Positions 20,560 through 30,318 of a stretch of 64,000 nucleotides of DNA are shown one piece after another. The DNA comes from Flavobacterium sp. LMO8. GTDB lineage: Bacteria > Bacteroidota > Bacteroidia > Flavobacteriales > Flavobacteriaceae. Within the stretch, counting starts at the first letter, position 1; every line of letters starts with the position of its first letter. Both the position numbers and the translations under genes were made by a program. Location: contig NZ_WIBJ01000031.1 of the NCBI RefSeq assembly GCF_009495755.1, forward strand, positions 665,421-729,420, in the 5' to 3' direction. The notes below the pieces were generated by a model. It was not told the DNA's origin and did no database searches. It saw only the letters and a list, made by a program, of their open reading frames with translations.

Positions 20560-20561
20560 AT

Positions 20562-21677
20562 TTAAAAGTACTTAACTGGATTTGTATTTTCTTCTGATAA
20601 AATAATTCCGCATTGCAGCGAATTTGGTGCAAAATTAGTGATTTTTTCTTTAAGAAAATCAACAATATAATTTTTTGTATATCTTTCGCTTTCAAAGTGA
20701 CCAATATCGGCTAAAAGTAACTGATTTTCAGCTTCATAAAACTGATGGTATTTTAAGTCGGCCGTAAGGTAAGCGTCTGCTCCTGAAGATATTGCGTTTT
20801 TAATTGCAAAACTTCCACTTCCGCCTAAAACGGCTACTTTTTTTATTGATTTTCCAGTAAAAGCCGAATGACGAATACCTCCACATTGTAATTTATCTTT
20901 TACTAATTGCAAAAACTCGGTTTCAGAAAGCGGATTTTCGAATTCACCCACGCGTCCCAAACCAATATTTTGATGTTTGTTTTCTAATTGATAAATTTCG
21001 TAAGCTACTTCTTCATACACATGATTTTTGAATAAAGCTTTCAAGATTTTCCCTTGCAAATGCTTTTCAAACGTCATTTCGATTTTAATTTCTTCGTTTT
21101 CGACAAATTCAAAACGTTCACCAATTTCTGGATTCGAATTTTCATTTCCCATATATGTTCCAATTCCTTTCGAATTAAAACTGCAATCTTCATAATTTCC
21201 AATGGTTCCAGCTCCAGCATCAAACAAGGCATTTCGCAATTTTTCAACGTTTTCCGGAATCGTATAAGTAACTAATTTTTGAATGTAATTTTCTTTTGGA
21301 ATTAAAACTTTAGATTTTTTTAACCCTAGTGCATCACAGAAAATTTTATTAACTCCATTCTGATGATTGTCTAAAGCAGTATGAACGGCATAAATTGCAA
21401 TATCATTTTTAATGGCTTTTAAAATCGCGCGTTCCACATAATTTTTGCCCGTTATTTTCTTAATTCCCGAAAACAAAATAGGATGGAAGCAAACCACCAA
21501 ATTACATTTTTTCGAAATCGCTTCATCAATCACTGATTCCAATGCATCATGACAAACTAAAACGCCTGAAATTTCCTGATTTGGATTGCCAACTAAAAGG
21601 CCAACATTATCAAAATCTTCGGCATAACCTAGTGGCGCCATTTCTTCAAGAACAGAAAGTATATCGGAAAGTTTCAT
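20562..21677 (-). CDS. Nif3-like dinuclear metal centre protein
   Basis: 371 residues from ATG 21677 (MKLSDILSVLEEMAP). A further upstream start adds ten unconserved residues. Family marks: YAEDFDNVGLLVG near the N-terminus, the metal ligands VVCFHPILF, VYAVHTALDN-like IAYAVHTALD and the C-terminal DIGHFESERY. A middle insert (about 120-230) is the PII-like domain of the long Nif3 subfamily. It forms hexameric toroids in homologues; the substrate is not settled, with GTP cyclohydrolase-like activity proposed. It forms an operon with the downstream coiled-coil protein. Confidence 0.92.
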   Translation of the reverse strand: MKLSDILSVLEEMAPLGYAEDFDNVGLLVGNPNQEISGVLVCHDALESVIDEAISKKCNLVVCFHPILFSGIKKITGKNYVERAILKAIKNDIAIYAVHTALDNHQNGVNKIFCDALGLKKSKVLIPKENYIQKLVTYTIPENVEKLRNALFDAGAGTIGNYEDCSFNSKGIGTYMGNENSNPEIGERFEFVENEEIKIEMTFEKHLQGKILKALFKNHVYEEVAYEIYQLENKHQNIGLGRVGEFENPLSETEFLQLVKDKLQCGGIRHSAFTGKSIKKVAVLGGSGSFAIKNAISSGADAYLTADLKYHQFYEAENQLLLADIGHFESERYTKNYIVDFLKEKITNFAPNSLQCGIILSEENTNPVKYF

Positions 21678-21787
21678 GATGTTTGATTTTACTAAATGAT
21701 TACACAAATTAACGAAATACCAGTTAGAAATGAAATGATAAATAGCATAAACTTTAATATGATGATAATTTATTATACTTTCGTAAT

Positions 21788-22801
21788 ATGATTTTGTTAC
21801 GAAAAATACTTTTTCCTTTGGCCTTTTTGTATTGGCTTATTACGTTTATCCGAAATTGGCTTTACGACAAAGGCATTTTCAAGAGTTATTCTTTTGATAT
21901 ACCTATAATTGCTGTTGGTAACCTTAGCGTTGGCGGCACAGGAAAAACACCTCAAATTGAATATTTAATCCGATTGCTTTCAGAGAAATATAAAGTGGCT
22001 GTTTTGAGTCGCGGTTACAAGCGTACGACTGAAGGTTTTATTTTGGCAGATGAAAACGCAACTGCGAGTTCTATTGGTGATGAACCATTTCAGTTTTATT
22101 CAAAATTTCCAAACATTCAAGTGGCAGTTGATGCCAATCGTAAAAACGGAATTGAAAATTTATTACAACTTCAGAATAAACCAGACATCATTTTATTAGA
22201 CGACGCTTTTCAGCATAGAAAAGTAAAAGCTGGTTTTTATATTTTGCTTACGGCGTATGACGATTTGTTTTGCGACGATTATATTTTGCCTTTCGGGAAT
22301 TTACGCGAACCTTCATCTGGTAAAAGAAGAGCGGATATGATAATTGTCACAAAATGTCCGAAGGATTTGTCCGAACTTGCACAGCAGAAAATCAGAGAAA
22401 AGTTAAAAGTAAATCAACCGGTTTTATTTACAACAATTCAGTATGATGATTTTGTTTTTGGGAATGATGTGCAACATTTAGTTACTGAAATTCAATCCGA
22501 AAGTAAAGTGTTGGTTGCTGGAATTGCAAAACCTAAATTGTTCTTCAATTTTCTAAAAAATGAAACAGATGAGACTTTGGTTTTTCCAGATCATTATCAT
22601 TTTTCGAAACAAGATTGTGAGCAAATTTTGGCAAAAGCCAACGGAAGAAAAATAATTACAACAGAAAAAGATTTTGTTCGTTTAAACGGATTATTGCCAA
22701 AATCGCAATTGTTCTATTTGCCAATAAAATCAACTTTTTTAAATGCAAATATTGATAAAACAATAGAAGATTATGTGGGAAAATGTACAAGAAACAGTTA
22801 G
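21788..22801 (+). CDS. lpxK: Tetraacyldisaccharide 4'-kinase
   Basis: 337 residues. LpxK phosphorylates the lipid A disaccharide at the 4' position on the inner membrane. The N-terminus has a hydrophobic membrane-anchoring helix (about 5-22) and the Walker A loop GNLSVGGTGKTP (44-55). The VLSRGYKR and LLDDAFQHR motifs are conserved. It is divergent from nif3 and overlaps punA by 29 bp, implying translational coupling, an arrangement common in flavobacteria. Confidence 0.96.
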   Translation: MILLRKILFPLAFLYWLITFIRNWLYDKGIFKSYSFDIPIIAVGNLSVGGTGKTPQIEYLIRLLSEKYKVAVLSRGYKRTTEGFILADENATASSIGDEPFQFYSKFPNIQVAVDANRKNGIENLLQLQNKPDIILLDDAFQHRKVKAGFYILLTAYDDLFCDDYILPFGNLREPSSGKRRADMIIVTKCPKDLSELAQQKIREKLKVNQPVLFTTIQYDDFVFGNDVQHLVTEIQSESKVLVAGIAKPKLFFNFLKNETDETLVFPDHYHFSKQDCEQILAKANGRKIITTEKDFVRLNGLLPKSQLFYLPIKSTFLNANIDKTIEDYVGKCTRNS

Positions 22802-23585
22802 TTTTATTAAAAGCAAAACCAATTTTACTCCAGAATACGGTGTAATTTTAGGTTCAGGATTAGGCGGATTTACTTCAGATATTACCATTGAATATACATT
22901 ACCGTACACGGAAATTCCAAATTTCCCAGTTTCAACCGTTCAAGGGCATCATGGAGCTTTGGTTTTTGGAACAATTGAAGGGAAAAAAGTGGTGGCGATG
23001 CAAGGACGTTTTCACTTTTATGAAGGGTACGATATGAAACAAGTTACTTTTCCAATTCGTGTAATGAAATATTTGGGTGTAGAAAAATTAGTTGTTTCCA
23101 ATGCTTCGGGTGGTGTAAATCCTGCCTATGTTGTTGGAGATGTAGTTGTAATTACTGATCATATCAACATGATGCCTGAACATCCTTTGAGAGGACATAA
23201 TGATGAACGTTTTGGTCCAAGATTCGTAAATATGAGCGAACCGTATTCTAAAGCAATGATTGAAAAAGCATTTGAATTGGCTGAGGATTTAAATATTTAT
23301 CTTAAAACAGGTATTTATTTAGGATTACAAGGTCCAACATTTGAAACCCTTGCCGAATATAAAATGGTAAAAGCTTTAGGAGCAGATTGTGTTGGAATGT
23401 CAACCGTTCCAGAAGTGATTGTGGCACGTCATATGAATATGGAGTGCTTTGGAGTTTCTGTAATTACTGATATGGGTGATGAGGAAAATATCGAAGAAGT
23501 AAACCATGAAGAAGTGTTACAAGCGGCACAAAAAGCAGAACCTCATGTAAGAAACTTAATTAAGAATTTGATTGCTCAGTACTAG
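22773..23585 (+). CDS. punA: Purine nucleoside phosphorylase (trimeric type)
   Basis: 270 residues. It cleaves purine nucleosides with phosphate for salvage. The phosphate loop GSGLGG (27-32), VQGHHGALV, QGRFHFYEGY (77-86), GLQGPTFET and the MSTVPEVIVARH segment mark the trimeric PNP family. Start ATG 22773 lies inside lpxK in another frame. Its 3' end overlaps the 3' end of the convergent histidine kinase gene by 26 bp, so there is no room for a separate terminator. Confidence 0.96.
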   Translation: MWENVQETVSFIKSKTNFTPEYGVILGSGLGGFTSDITIEYTLPYTEIPNFPVSTVQGHHGALVFGTIEGKKVVAMQGRFHFYEGYDMKQVTFPIRVMKYLGVEKLVVSNASGGVNPAYVVGDVVVITDHINMMPEHPLRGHNDERFGPRFVNMSEPYSKAMIEKAFELAEDLNIYLKTGIYLGLQGPTFETLAEYKMVKALGADCVGMSTVPEVIVARHMNMECFGVSVITDMGDEENIEEVNHEEVLQAAQKAEPHVRNLIKNLIAQY

Positions 23586-25770
23586 TTAAGTATTTGGTTA
23601 CTACATTATAGAAATGCTCTGGTTCAAAAGGTTTTGTGATTACTTCATTCATACCATATGATAGAAGCATTTCTCTATTTTCATTTAGAGAGATTGCGGT
23701 TAGTGCTACAATTGGAATATGACTGTTGAATTTTCTGATTTCACTAGTTGCTTCCGTTCCGTTGATTCCAGGTAAGTGAACATCCATTAGAATTAAATCG
23801 TAATCATTTACTTTTGCGTCTTCTATGGCATCTTCTCCATTATCAATAATATTACATGAAATGCCCCTTCTTTCGAGCATTTTCTGTGTAATCATTTGAT
23901 TGATTTTGTTATCTTCCACTAAAAGGACTTTTTTCGTATTCAGTAAAGTTAAGTTAGGGGTAATTTCTACTTTTTTACTTTTGTTTGCTGCTCCTTTTTC
24001 AAATTCTAATTCAAAACTAAAAGCACTACCCTTTCCAGATTCACTCGTTAGGTGAATTTCACTTTCCATTAATTCCAAAATTTTCTTCACGATGGAAAGA
24101 CCTAAACCTGTCCCTCCATAAGTGCGATTAATTTCAACCGAACCTTGGCTAAAACTATCAAAAATAGCTTCTTTTTTGTCTTTTGGGATACCAATTCCGT
24201 TGTCTTTAATCTCAAAATATAAAGTTACGTTATCTTCTGTTTCTCGCTTATTTTTAATAGTACACCAAATATCTCCATTTTTACTAAATTTAATAGCATT
24301 GTTTAATAAATTAATCAGAATTTGAGATAATTTAGTTGGATCTCCTTGTAAATTGTAATCAATCGATTTGTCAATATTTAAGTGACATTTAATGTTGTTT
24401 TCGTGAATGAATTCTTTGAATGAAGTGACAATGTTTTCAGTAAGTTCAGAGATGTTAAAATTGATTTTTTCGATTACTACTTTGTCAGATTCTAAACGAT
24501 TGATTTCTAAAATATCATTAATGAAATTTAATAAGTAATTTCCTGAAAACTCCAGTGATTTCAAGTAATTCAGCTGACTTGGTTTTGGTTTTTCTTGTAA
24601 TAAAAGATACGTAATTCCATTAATAGCATTTAAAGGAGTTCGAAGTTCATGACTTACTGTAGATAAGAAATCAGCTCTAGCTTTTGAAGCACTTTCAGCT
24701 TTATCTTTCTCTATAGTTAATTCTCTGTTTTTTTCTTTTAAAAGTTTATTGGTAGTAATTCTAATTTTATTGTTTTTATACAAAGACAAACTCAATAAGG
24801 ATAAAATCGAAATTAAGGCAATACTCAAAATACTAATTAACTTAGAGAATCTTAAGGTTTTTTGTTGACTTTTTTTCTCTTTGTCTAATTGTTCAATAGT
24901 TTTCAATTGCTTATCAAATTGAATTTTGTCAACAGTGTTTTCAGCTACATAATTATTATAATATTTTCCTATGGAATCTGTTAAATTTGCATATTTTTTT
25001 AAATATAAATTCGCATTTGAAATGTTGCTGTTTTTCTCATATGTAGTGCTTAGTAGGATGTAAATGCGTTTGGTTAATTGAAAATCATTATTGTTTGTTT
25101 TGTTTGTTTGATTGGCAAGATTGAAGTAATTGATCGCTTGTGGATACTTCTCTTTTAAAATTTCTATTTCACCTAACTGAATGTAAGCTTCTGTTTTTGT
25201 GCTAAGTAAAGCGTCGTCACTAATGTTTTCTACAACTCCTTTTAGTATAAGGCTAGCTTCGTCAATTTTTCCTTTTTCTTTTTTTATGATAGCTTTTTGA
25301 AGATTAATTAATTCAATAGCTTCAAGGAAGTTTAATTTTTTATAAATAACTGTAGCTTTTTCAAAAAAGGTTTCAGCGTAATCAATCTTGTTTTTTTTAA
25401 GATAACATTTTCCTAAACCATAATAAGAAAGCGCAATATTAGATTTTGGCTCGCTTTTACTATAAATGCTAATCGCTCTTATGTAATAATCTATTGCTAA
25501 ATCATTTTTTTCTAGTTCATAAAATATAGTGGCTAATTGAAGATAGCAATCAGCTAATTTTTTTTCTAAATTATTTTTTTTAGCAAATTCAATAGCTTTT
25601 TCGGTGTACAAAATAGCTTTTGAGTAGGATTTTTTTTCTTCTTTGTTAAAAAGACCAATCTCTAAGTAGTAATCAGTACTATCGCTTATTTTCCCCGCAT
25701 CTTTATATATAGATTGCGAGTAACTGTTTACAGTTATTAAAAGAAATAATATGAGAAGTCGATTAATCAA
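23560..25770 (-). CDS. TPR-containing hybrid sensor histidine kinase
   Basis: 736 residues. Signal peptide (1-18), a periplasmic region of TPR-like helices (about 20-270), a coiled coil, a membrane helix (about 307-328), a HisKA domain with phospho-acceptor H374 (STVSHELRTPLN), a HATPase domain (DNGIGIP, GGTGLGLSI) and a C-terminal receiver domain with D663 (LILMDVHLPG). No DNA-binding domain follows, so the output probably passes to another regulator or acts by phosphotransfer. It stands alone; the ligand is unknown. All catalytic motifs are intact. Confidence 0.93.
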   Translation of the reverse strand: MINRLLILFLLITVNSYSQSIYKDAGKISDSTDYYLEIGLFNKEEKKSYSKAILYTEKAIEFAKKNNLEKKLADCYLQLATIFYELEKNDLAIDYYIRAISIYSKSEPKSNIALSYYGLGKCYLKKNKIDYAETFFEKATVIYKKLNFLEAIELINLQKAIIKKEKGKIDEASLILKGVVENISDDALLSTKTEAYIQLGEIEILKEKYPQAINYFNLANQTNKTNNNDFQLTKRIYILLSTTYEKNSNISNANLYLKKYANLTDSIGKYYNNYVAENTVDKIQFDKQLKTIEQLDKEKKSQQKTLRFSKLISILSIALISILSLLSLSLYKNNKIRITTNKLLKEKNRELTIEKDKAESASKARADFLSTVSHELRTPLNAINGITYLLLQEKPKPSQLNYLKSLEFSGNYLLNFINDILEINRLESDKVVIEKINFNISELTENIVTSFKEFIHENNIKCHLNIDKSIDYNLQGDPTKLSQILINLLNNAIKFSKNGDIWCTIKNKRETEDNVTLYFEIKDNGIGIPKDKKEAIFDSFSQGSVEINRTYGGTGLGLSIVKKILELMESEIHLTSESGKGSAFSFELEFEKGAANKSKKVEITPNLTLLNTKKVLLVEDNKINQMITQKMLERRGISCNIIDNGEDAIEDAKVNDYDLILMDVHLPGINGTEATSEIRKFNSHIPIVALTAISLNENREMLLSYGMNEVITKPFEPEHFYNVVTKYLTSTEQSNS

Positions 25771-25829
25771 GGAATGCCCTAGTTATATTTAACTTTGCAA
25801 TTTAAGTTTTTTACATATAAAAAAAAACT

Positions 25830-26861
25830 TTATTTTTTATATGCGAAGGTAATTAAATCAATTAATCGAGAAGAATAACCAATTTCGTTGTCGTACCAAC
25901 CTACAATTTTAACCATTTTATCAATAACAGAAGTTAATTGCGCATCAAATAAACAAGAATTTTGGTTTCCAATAATATCCACAGAAACAATTGGGTCTTC
26001 AGTGTAATCAAGAATGCTTTTAAAATTAGTTTCAGCTGCTTTCTTGAATGCTTGATTGATTTCTTCAATAGAAACTTGACGCTTTACATTGAAAGTAATA
26101 TCGGTCAACGAACCATCTGGAACTGGAACGCGAATACCACAACCACCAATTTTTCCTTCTAATTCTGGAAATATTTTTGTCAATGCTTTTGCTGCTCCAG
26201 TTGTTGTTGGAACAATAGATTGAGAAGCGCCACGAGCTCTGCGCAAATCTTTATGCGGTTGGTCGTGTAAACTTTGGTCGGTAGTGTAGGAGTGAACTGT
26301 GGTAATGTACGCTTGCTCAATTTCGCACAATTCCTGTATGATTTTAATCATCGGAGCGGCATTATTCGTGGTACAACTTGCGTTGGAAATAATGGTTTCA
26401 CTTCCGTTTAAAATGTGTTCGTTTACACCTAAAACAACGGTTTTTATTTCATCTACTTCAGAAGGTGCGGAAAGAATTACTTTTTTCGCTCCAACTAAAA
26501 TGTGTTGGTTAATCTCTTCAAACGTTTTGAATTTTCCTGTCGATTCAATTACAATATCAACTTTTGCCGATTTCCAATCTAAATTTTTAATTTCTCTTTC
26601 GTGAAAAAACAAAAATGACTTATCATCAATGATAATCGAATCATCAGAAAACGAAACTTTTTGATTCAAAACACCGTGAATGCTATCGTATTTCACCAAA
26701 TGCGCCATTGTTTTATTATCTGCAATGTCGTTGATGGCAACTACTTCAATAGTAGGATGATTCAAAAGCAATCGGAACAAATTACGTCCAATTCTTCCAA
26801 AACCATTAATAGCAATTTTTATTTTTGTTTCAGGTTTCAATGTTTTTGTTTCAAGTTTCAA
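25830..26861 (-). CDS. Glyceraldehyde-3-phosphate dehydrogenase, short form
   Basis: NAD-dependent GAPDH of about 330 residues. INGFGRIGRNLF binds NAD, SNASCTTN holds the catalytic Cys (C163 counted from TTG 26861), followed by the catalytic His segment TTVHSYT, and WYDNEIGYS ends the fold. The start is odd. No in-frame ATG precedes the conserved KIKIAINGF; the only conventional candidates are TTG at 26861 or 26840, inside a run of GAAACTTGAAAC repeats, with an in-frame stop just upstream. It follows lipA on the same strand by 82 bp. A second GAPDH lies at 61.6 kb. Confidence 0.88.
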   Translation of the reverse strand: MKLETKTLKPETKIKIAINGFGRIGRNLFRLLLNHPTIEVVAINDIADNKTMAHLVKYDSIHGVLNQKVSFSDDSIIIDDKSFLFFHEREIKNLDWKSAKVDIVIESTGKFKTFEEINQHILVGAKKVILSAPSEVDEIKTVVLGVNEHILNGSETIISNASCTTNNAAPMIKIIQELCEIEQAYITTVHSYTTDQSLHDQPHKDLRRARGASQSIVPTTTGAAKALTKIFPELEGKIGGCGIRVPVPDGSLTDITFNVKRQVSIEEINQAFKKAAETNFKSILDYTEDPIVSVDIIGNQNSCLFDAQLTSVIDKMVKIVGWYDNEIGYSSRLIDLITFAYKK

Positions 26862-26871
26862 GTTTCAAGTT
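26827..26871. repeat. GTTTCAA short tandem repeats at the 5' end of a GAPDH gene
   Basis: GTTTCAAGTTTCAAGTTTCA plus two spaced GTTTCA units, period 7. They cover the first codons of the minus-strand GAPDH gene and appear to have replaced or invaded its normal ATG start region. Confidence 0.65.
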
Positions 26872-26943
26872 GAAAAGTTAGTGTAACTAAGCTTAATTAT
26901 TTGAATTCAGGATTTAAAAAACTTCCAGTATCCAGCTTCCCGC

Positions 26944-27819
26944 TTAATGAATATGTTTCTCTGCATGATAAGAAGAACGCACTAAAGCGCCACTTTCCAC
27001 ATGTCTAAAACCTAATTCTTTTCCTATTTGTTCGTATTTCGCAAATTGCTCTGGCGTGATGTATTCTTTAACCGGTAAATGTTTTTTACTTGGTTGTAAG
27101 TACTGACCAATAGTAACAATATCCACTTTCGCATCAGCTAAATCATGTAAAACTTGAATCACTTCTTCCTCAGTTTCACCTAAACCTAACATGATACCCG
27201 ATTTAGTTCTTTTGATGCCTTGCTCTTTCAAATAACGTAACACTTCCAAGCTTTTTTCATATTTCGCTTGAATGCGTACTTCACGAGTCAAACGTTTTAC
27301 GGTTTCCATGTTGTGTGAAACTACTTCTGGAGCTACTTCGATGATTCGGTCTAAATTTCTCGTGTTGCCTTGAAAATCTGGAATTAACGTTTCTAAAGTC
27401 GTATTTGGATTCATTCGGCGAATGGCTTTCACGGTTTCTGCCCAAATAATCGAACCCATATCTTTTAAATCATCACGGTCAACGCTAGTAATTACAGCAT
27501 GCTTGATGTTCATAATTTTGATAGAACGCGCTACTTTTTCAGGTTCGTCCCAATCCACAGTTTCTGGACGACCGGTTTTAACACCACAAAAGCCGCACGA
27601 ACGTGTACAGATATTTCCTAAAATCATGAAAGTTGCGGTTCCTTCACCCCAACATTCGCCCATATTAGGACAACTTCCCGAAGTACAAATCGTATTCAGT
27701 TTGTATTTATCTACTAAACCTCTTAGTTCGGTGTAGTTTTTACCGGTTGGTAATTTTACGCGTAACCATTTTGGTTTGGGTTCTCTTGGTGGAAAAACAT
27801 TGTCAATAGCCGTGTCCAT
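26944..27819 (-). CDS. lipA: Lipoyl synthase
   Basis: 291 residues from ATG 27819 ([11 protein letters not shown]); a longer start would run into the promoter. This radical SAM enzyme inserts two sulfurs into octanoyl groups of lipoate-dependent complexes. The auxiliary cluster Cys are C45, C50 and C56 ([12 protein letters not shown]); the radical SAM CxxxCxxC is C71, C75 and C78. The C-terminal SSYHAEKH tail carries the conserved RSSY. It is upstream of the short GAPDH gene on the same strand. Confidence 0.97.
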   Translation of the reverse strand: MDTAIDNVFPPREPKPKWLRVKLPTGKNYTELRGLVDKYKLNTICTSGSCPNMGECWGEGTATFMILGNICTRSCGFCGVKTGRPETVDWDEPEKVARSIKIMNIKHAVITSVDRDDLKDMGSIIWAETVKAIRRMNPNTTLETLIPDFQGNTRNLDRIIEVAPEVVSHNMETVKRLTREVRIQAKYEKSLEVLRYLKEQGIKRTKSGIMLGLGETEEEVIQVLHDLADAKVDIVTIGQYLQPSKKHLPVKEYITPEQFAKYEQIGKELGFRHVESGALVRSSYHAEKHIH

Positions 27820-27837
27820 AATCAAAATTTTGAGAGG

Positions 27838-27845
27838 CAAAGATA
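27838..27845 (-). promoter_or_regulatory. -7 promoter element of lipA
   Basis: Exact TATCTTTG (TAnnTTTG) on the minus strand, 18 bp before the lipA ATG. No TTG is clear at -33. Confidence 0.55.
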
Positions 27846-27926
27846 CGATATGAAATTTAGAATTTAGAAGTAAGAATTTAGAAAATGAGAAAACTTTAGG
27901 AAAGTTTTAGGAAATGTGAAAGAAGA

Positions 27927-28373
27927 TTATTTTAAATCGATTTTCTCTTTTTTCAATTTTTCAACAAAAGTATTTCGATTTCGTTCAATATGATCAAATA
28001 AACCAATTGGGTAATTACAATTATAAAAATGATCAAATTGATTTCCAGAAAATATTTTTGAGAAATTTACATACTCAATGGATTTCATGAGAATAATTGA
28101 TAAGTCGCCCTTTCTAAGGTTGCTATTTTGTTTTATACAACTTTTAATGTTTAATGATGTTGTATCTAATATACTTTCAATAATTTCATCTCTGTTTTTG
28201 ATGTAATTAACTTTTAAATCATTAAAGTTTTTATTTTCAACAAAACGATTAGAGGATGAATCCCAAGTCAGAGTGTGATTAAAATTGAATTCAACTTCAA
28301 TTAGATCAGTTTGTTTTTCAGAACATGAAGAAAGTAAAATTATAACAGGTAAAATCCATTTGATATTTTTCAT
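27927..28373 (-). CDS. Small hypothetical lipoprotein
   Basis: 148 residues. A hydrophobic N-terminus ends in the lipobox LLSSC (Cys at about 17), so it should be a lipid-anchored envelope protein. The rest is charged, with a Lys/Glu-rich C-terminal helix and one further Cys pair. I recognise no domain. It lies 46 bp downstream of the ECF sigma gene on the same strand and could be the last gene of that transcript. Confidence 0.7.
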   Translation of the reverse strand: MKNIKWILPVIILLSSCSEKQTDLIEVEFNFNHTLTWDSSSNRFVENKNFNDLKVNYIKNRDEIIESILDTTSLNIKSCIKQNSNLRKGDLSIILMKSIEYVNFSKIFSGNQFDHFYNCNYPIGLFDHIERNRNTFVEKLKKEKIDLK

Positions 28374-28419
28374 ATACTTTATTAAATAGTTGAACTTGTT
28401 ATAAAGTTAAAGAAAATAT

Positions 28420-28983
28420 CTACTTCCCCGAAATAATCTCCGCCAATAATTTTTTAGCTCTAAGTAACTTAATTTTGATGTTATTCAACGGTTCATCAAT
28501 TTGTTCAGCCATTTCTTGATAGGTCATTTCTTGAAAATAACGCATTTGAATGACTTCCTGATAAGCAGGTTTCAATTGTTTGATGTATTGGAGTAATTGG
28601 GCTAAATTTTGCTCGATAATCAATTCATCTTCAGCAGAATTGGAGTCATCGGCGACGCTGTAGGCTTGATGGTCTTCTTCGTCATTCATTTCAATAAATA
28701 AAGACGATTTCTTTTTGCGAAGCATATCAATATGTACATTTTTTGCAATCGCAATCAGCCAAGTATTAAATCCATATTCGGGATTATAGGTTGCTATTTT
28801 ATCAAATGCTTTCGCGAAAGTTTCAATAGCAATATCTTCAGTATCGGTTTCGTTTTCGGTGCGTTTTAGCATGAAACCATAGACTTCATTCCAGAAAAAA
28901 TCCAATAAAAACGTGAAAGCAACTTGGTCTCCCTTTTTTGCTTTTTCAATGTTTTCTTGAATAATGACCGAATTTACTTCCAA
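28420..28983 (-). CDS. ECF-type RNA polymerase sigma factor
   Basis: 187 residues with sigma region 2 (about 20-95; TEDIAIETFAKAFDKI then FNTWLIAIAKNVHIDMLRKK, the core- and -10-binding helices) and region 4 (about 130-180; MTYQEMAEQIDEPLNNIKIK, the -35-binding helix-turn-helix). No anti-sigma factor with a FecR or zinc-binding domain is next to it, unlike most ECF systems. It overlaps the upstream glycosyltransferase gene by 10 bp and is probably translationally coupled. Targets unknown. Confidence 0.93.
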   Translation of the reverse strand: MEVNSVIIQENIEKAKKGDQVAFTFLLDFFWNEVYGFMLKRTENETDTEDIAIETFAKAFDKIATYNPEYGFNTWLIAIAKNVHIDMLRKKKSSLFIEMNDEEDHQAYSVADDSNSAEDELIIEQNLAQLLQYIKQLKPAYQEVIQMRYFQEMTYQEMAEQIDEPLNNIKIKLLRAKKLLAEIISGK

Positions 28984-30083
28984 TGTACAGGTTTTGAGAT
29001 GAGGTTTCTAAAAAATACGCTCAGTTGTGTAAAGATAAGCACAATTTCAATAATCGGATACCAATACATCACATCTTTTTCTTTTAGTTTTCCAGCGGCA
29101 TAGCCTAAAGAAATCCAAGTGAATAAATATCTGAAAACAATAATTCCAGTCACAATCATCCATTGGAATTGAAACGCTAATAAAACAATCGCTAAAACTA
29201 GAAACCAAAACTGACTAAAGAAAAATAATCCCAACTGAAATTTATCAAATCCTTTGTAGAATTTCGCAGTGGTAGCGTGTCTTCTTTTTTGGTACATCCA
29301 AGACGAAAAAGTAGTTTTTGGTTCCGAAAAAGTAAAACTTTCTGGAGTGTATAAAATTGCCGTGTTCTTTTTCGTAGCCGCTTGATTGATAAATAAATCA
29401 TCATCACCTGAACGAATTTTCATGTGATCCATAAAACCACGAACGTTGAAAAACTCTTCTTTTTTGTAAGCTAAATTGCGCCCAACACCCATATAAGGTT
29501 TGCCAATTTTCGCCCAAGAAAAATATTGCGTAGCGATTAACATCGTTTCAAAACGAATGATTTTGTTTAGGAAAGAATTCTTCACTTTTTCGTAAGCACC
29601 ATAACCTAAAACGATGGTTTTTTCTTTGGTAAATTGACTCGAAATTTGCAATAACCAATCGTTTGACGCTGGATAACAATCTGCATCGGTAAAAACTAAA
29701 TACTCGTTTTTTGCGGCTTTGATTCCTAAGGTTAACGCGAATTTTTTATTACCCCAAAACGCTTCGTTGTTTTGAACTTTTACCAATTTTACATTCGCAT
29801 ATTGCTTTTCGTAACTTTCAAAAAGTTCCAAAGTTTCATCGCTCGAAGCATCGTCAATTAAGACAATTTCGTAATCAGGATAATTTTGAGTTACTAAAGT
29901 TTGAAAATACTTTTTGATATTTTCTTCTTCGTTTTTAGCACAAACAATTATGGAAATAGGTAAACGTTTCGGAGTTCCTTCGGTTTTTTTACCAAATGAG
30001 AATTTTCCGAAAATAAAAAGGTAATAAATAAATTGAATAAACACGATAACCGCAAAAGCGATTAAGAGTATTGTTTGTATCAT
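28974..30083 (-). CDS. Membrane glycosyltransferase family 2
   Basis: 369 residues: an N-terminal membrane helix (about 3-25), a GT-A catalytic domain (about 40-235), and C-terminal membrane helices (about 280-365). Catalytic marks are IIVCAKNEEENI, the metal-binding TDADC, and SGDDDLFI, with RRHATTAKFY resembling the QxxRW region of processive GT2 enzymes but not identical. It probably transfers sugars to lipid or polymer at the inner membrane; donor and acceptor unknown. It sits 12 bp after a small membrane protein gene and overlaps the ECF sigma gene. Confidence 0.9.
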   Translation of the reverse strand: MIQTILLIAFAVIVFIQFIYYLFIFGKFSFGKKTEGTPKRLPISIIVCAKNEEENIKKYFQTLVTQNYPDYEIVLIDDASSDETLELFESYEKQYANVKLVKVQNNEAFWGNKKFALTLGIKAAKNEYLVFTDADCYPASNDWLLQISSQFTKEKTIVLGYGAYEKVKNSFLNKIIRFETMLIATQYFSWAKIGKPYMGVGRNLAYKKEEFFNVRGFMDHMKIRSGDDDLFINQAATKKNTAILYTPESFTFSEPKTTFSSWMYQKRRHATTAKFYKGFDKFQLGLFFFSQFWFLVLAIVLLAFQFQWMIVTGIIVFRYLFTWISLGYAAGKLKEKDVMYWYPIIEIVLIFTQLSVFFRNLISKPVHWK

Positions 30084-30095
30084 AAATGGATAAAA

Positions 30096-30299
30096 TTATG
30101 CGTGCGATTCTTCGTTGCAGTCTTTCATTTGTTCTGGAGTTTTTCCGCAATAGCTGCAGTTTTCTCCATCTTTATTTAAAAACGGACTTTGGCTAGCACA
30201 AGTTCCAGCGAATTTTCCATCTTTTTTTGCCCAAATTTTTATCGCGATACCTGCAAACGCAAGTCCTAAAAGTCCAATGGTTACTAATACAAGTTTCAT
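30096..30299 (-). CDS. Small membrane protein with a cysteine-rich tail
   Basis: 67 residues: one N-terminal membrane helix (about 3-20), a basic stretch, then a tail with four Cys (GTCAS, CSYCGKTPEQMKDC). The pattern looks like a metal-binding or redox tail, but I know of no defined activity for this family in Bacteroidota. It is the first gene of a tight minus-strand group with the glycosyltransferase and ECF sigma genes. Confidence 0.75.
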   Translation of the reverse strand: MKLVLVTIGLLGLAFAGIAIKIWAKKDGKFAGTCASQSPFLNKDGENCSYCGKTPEQMKDCNEESHA

Positions 30300-30318
30300 C
30301 TTTTTCTATTTTGAACTG

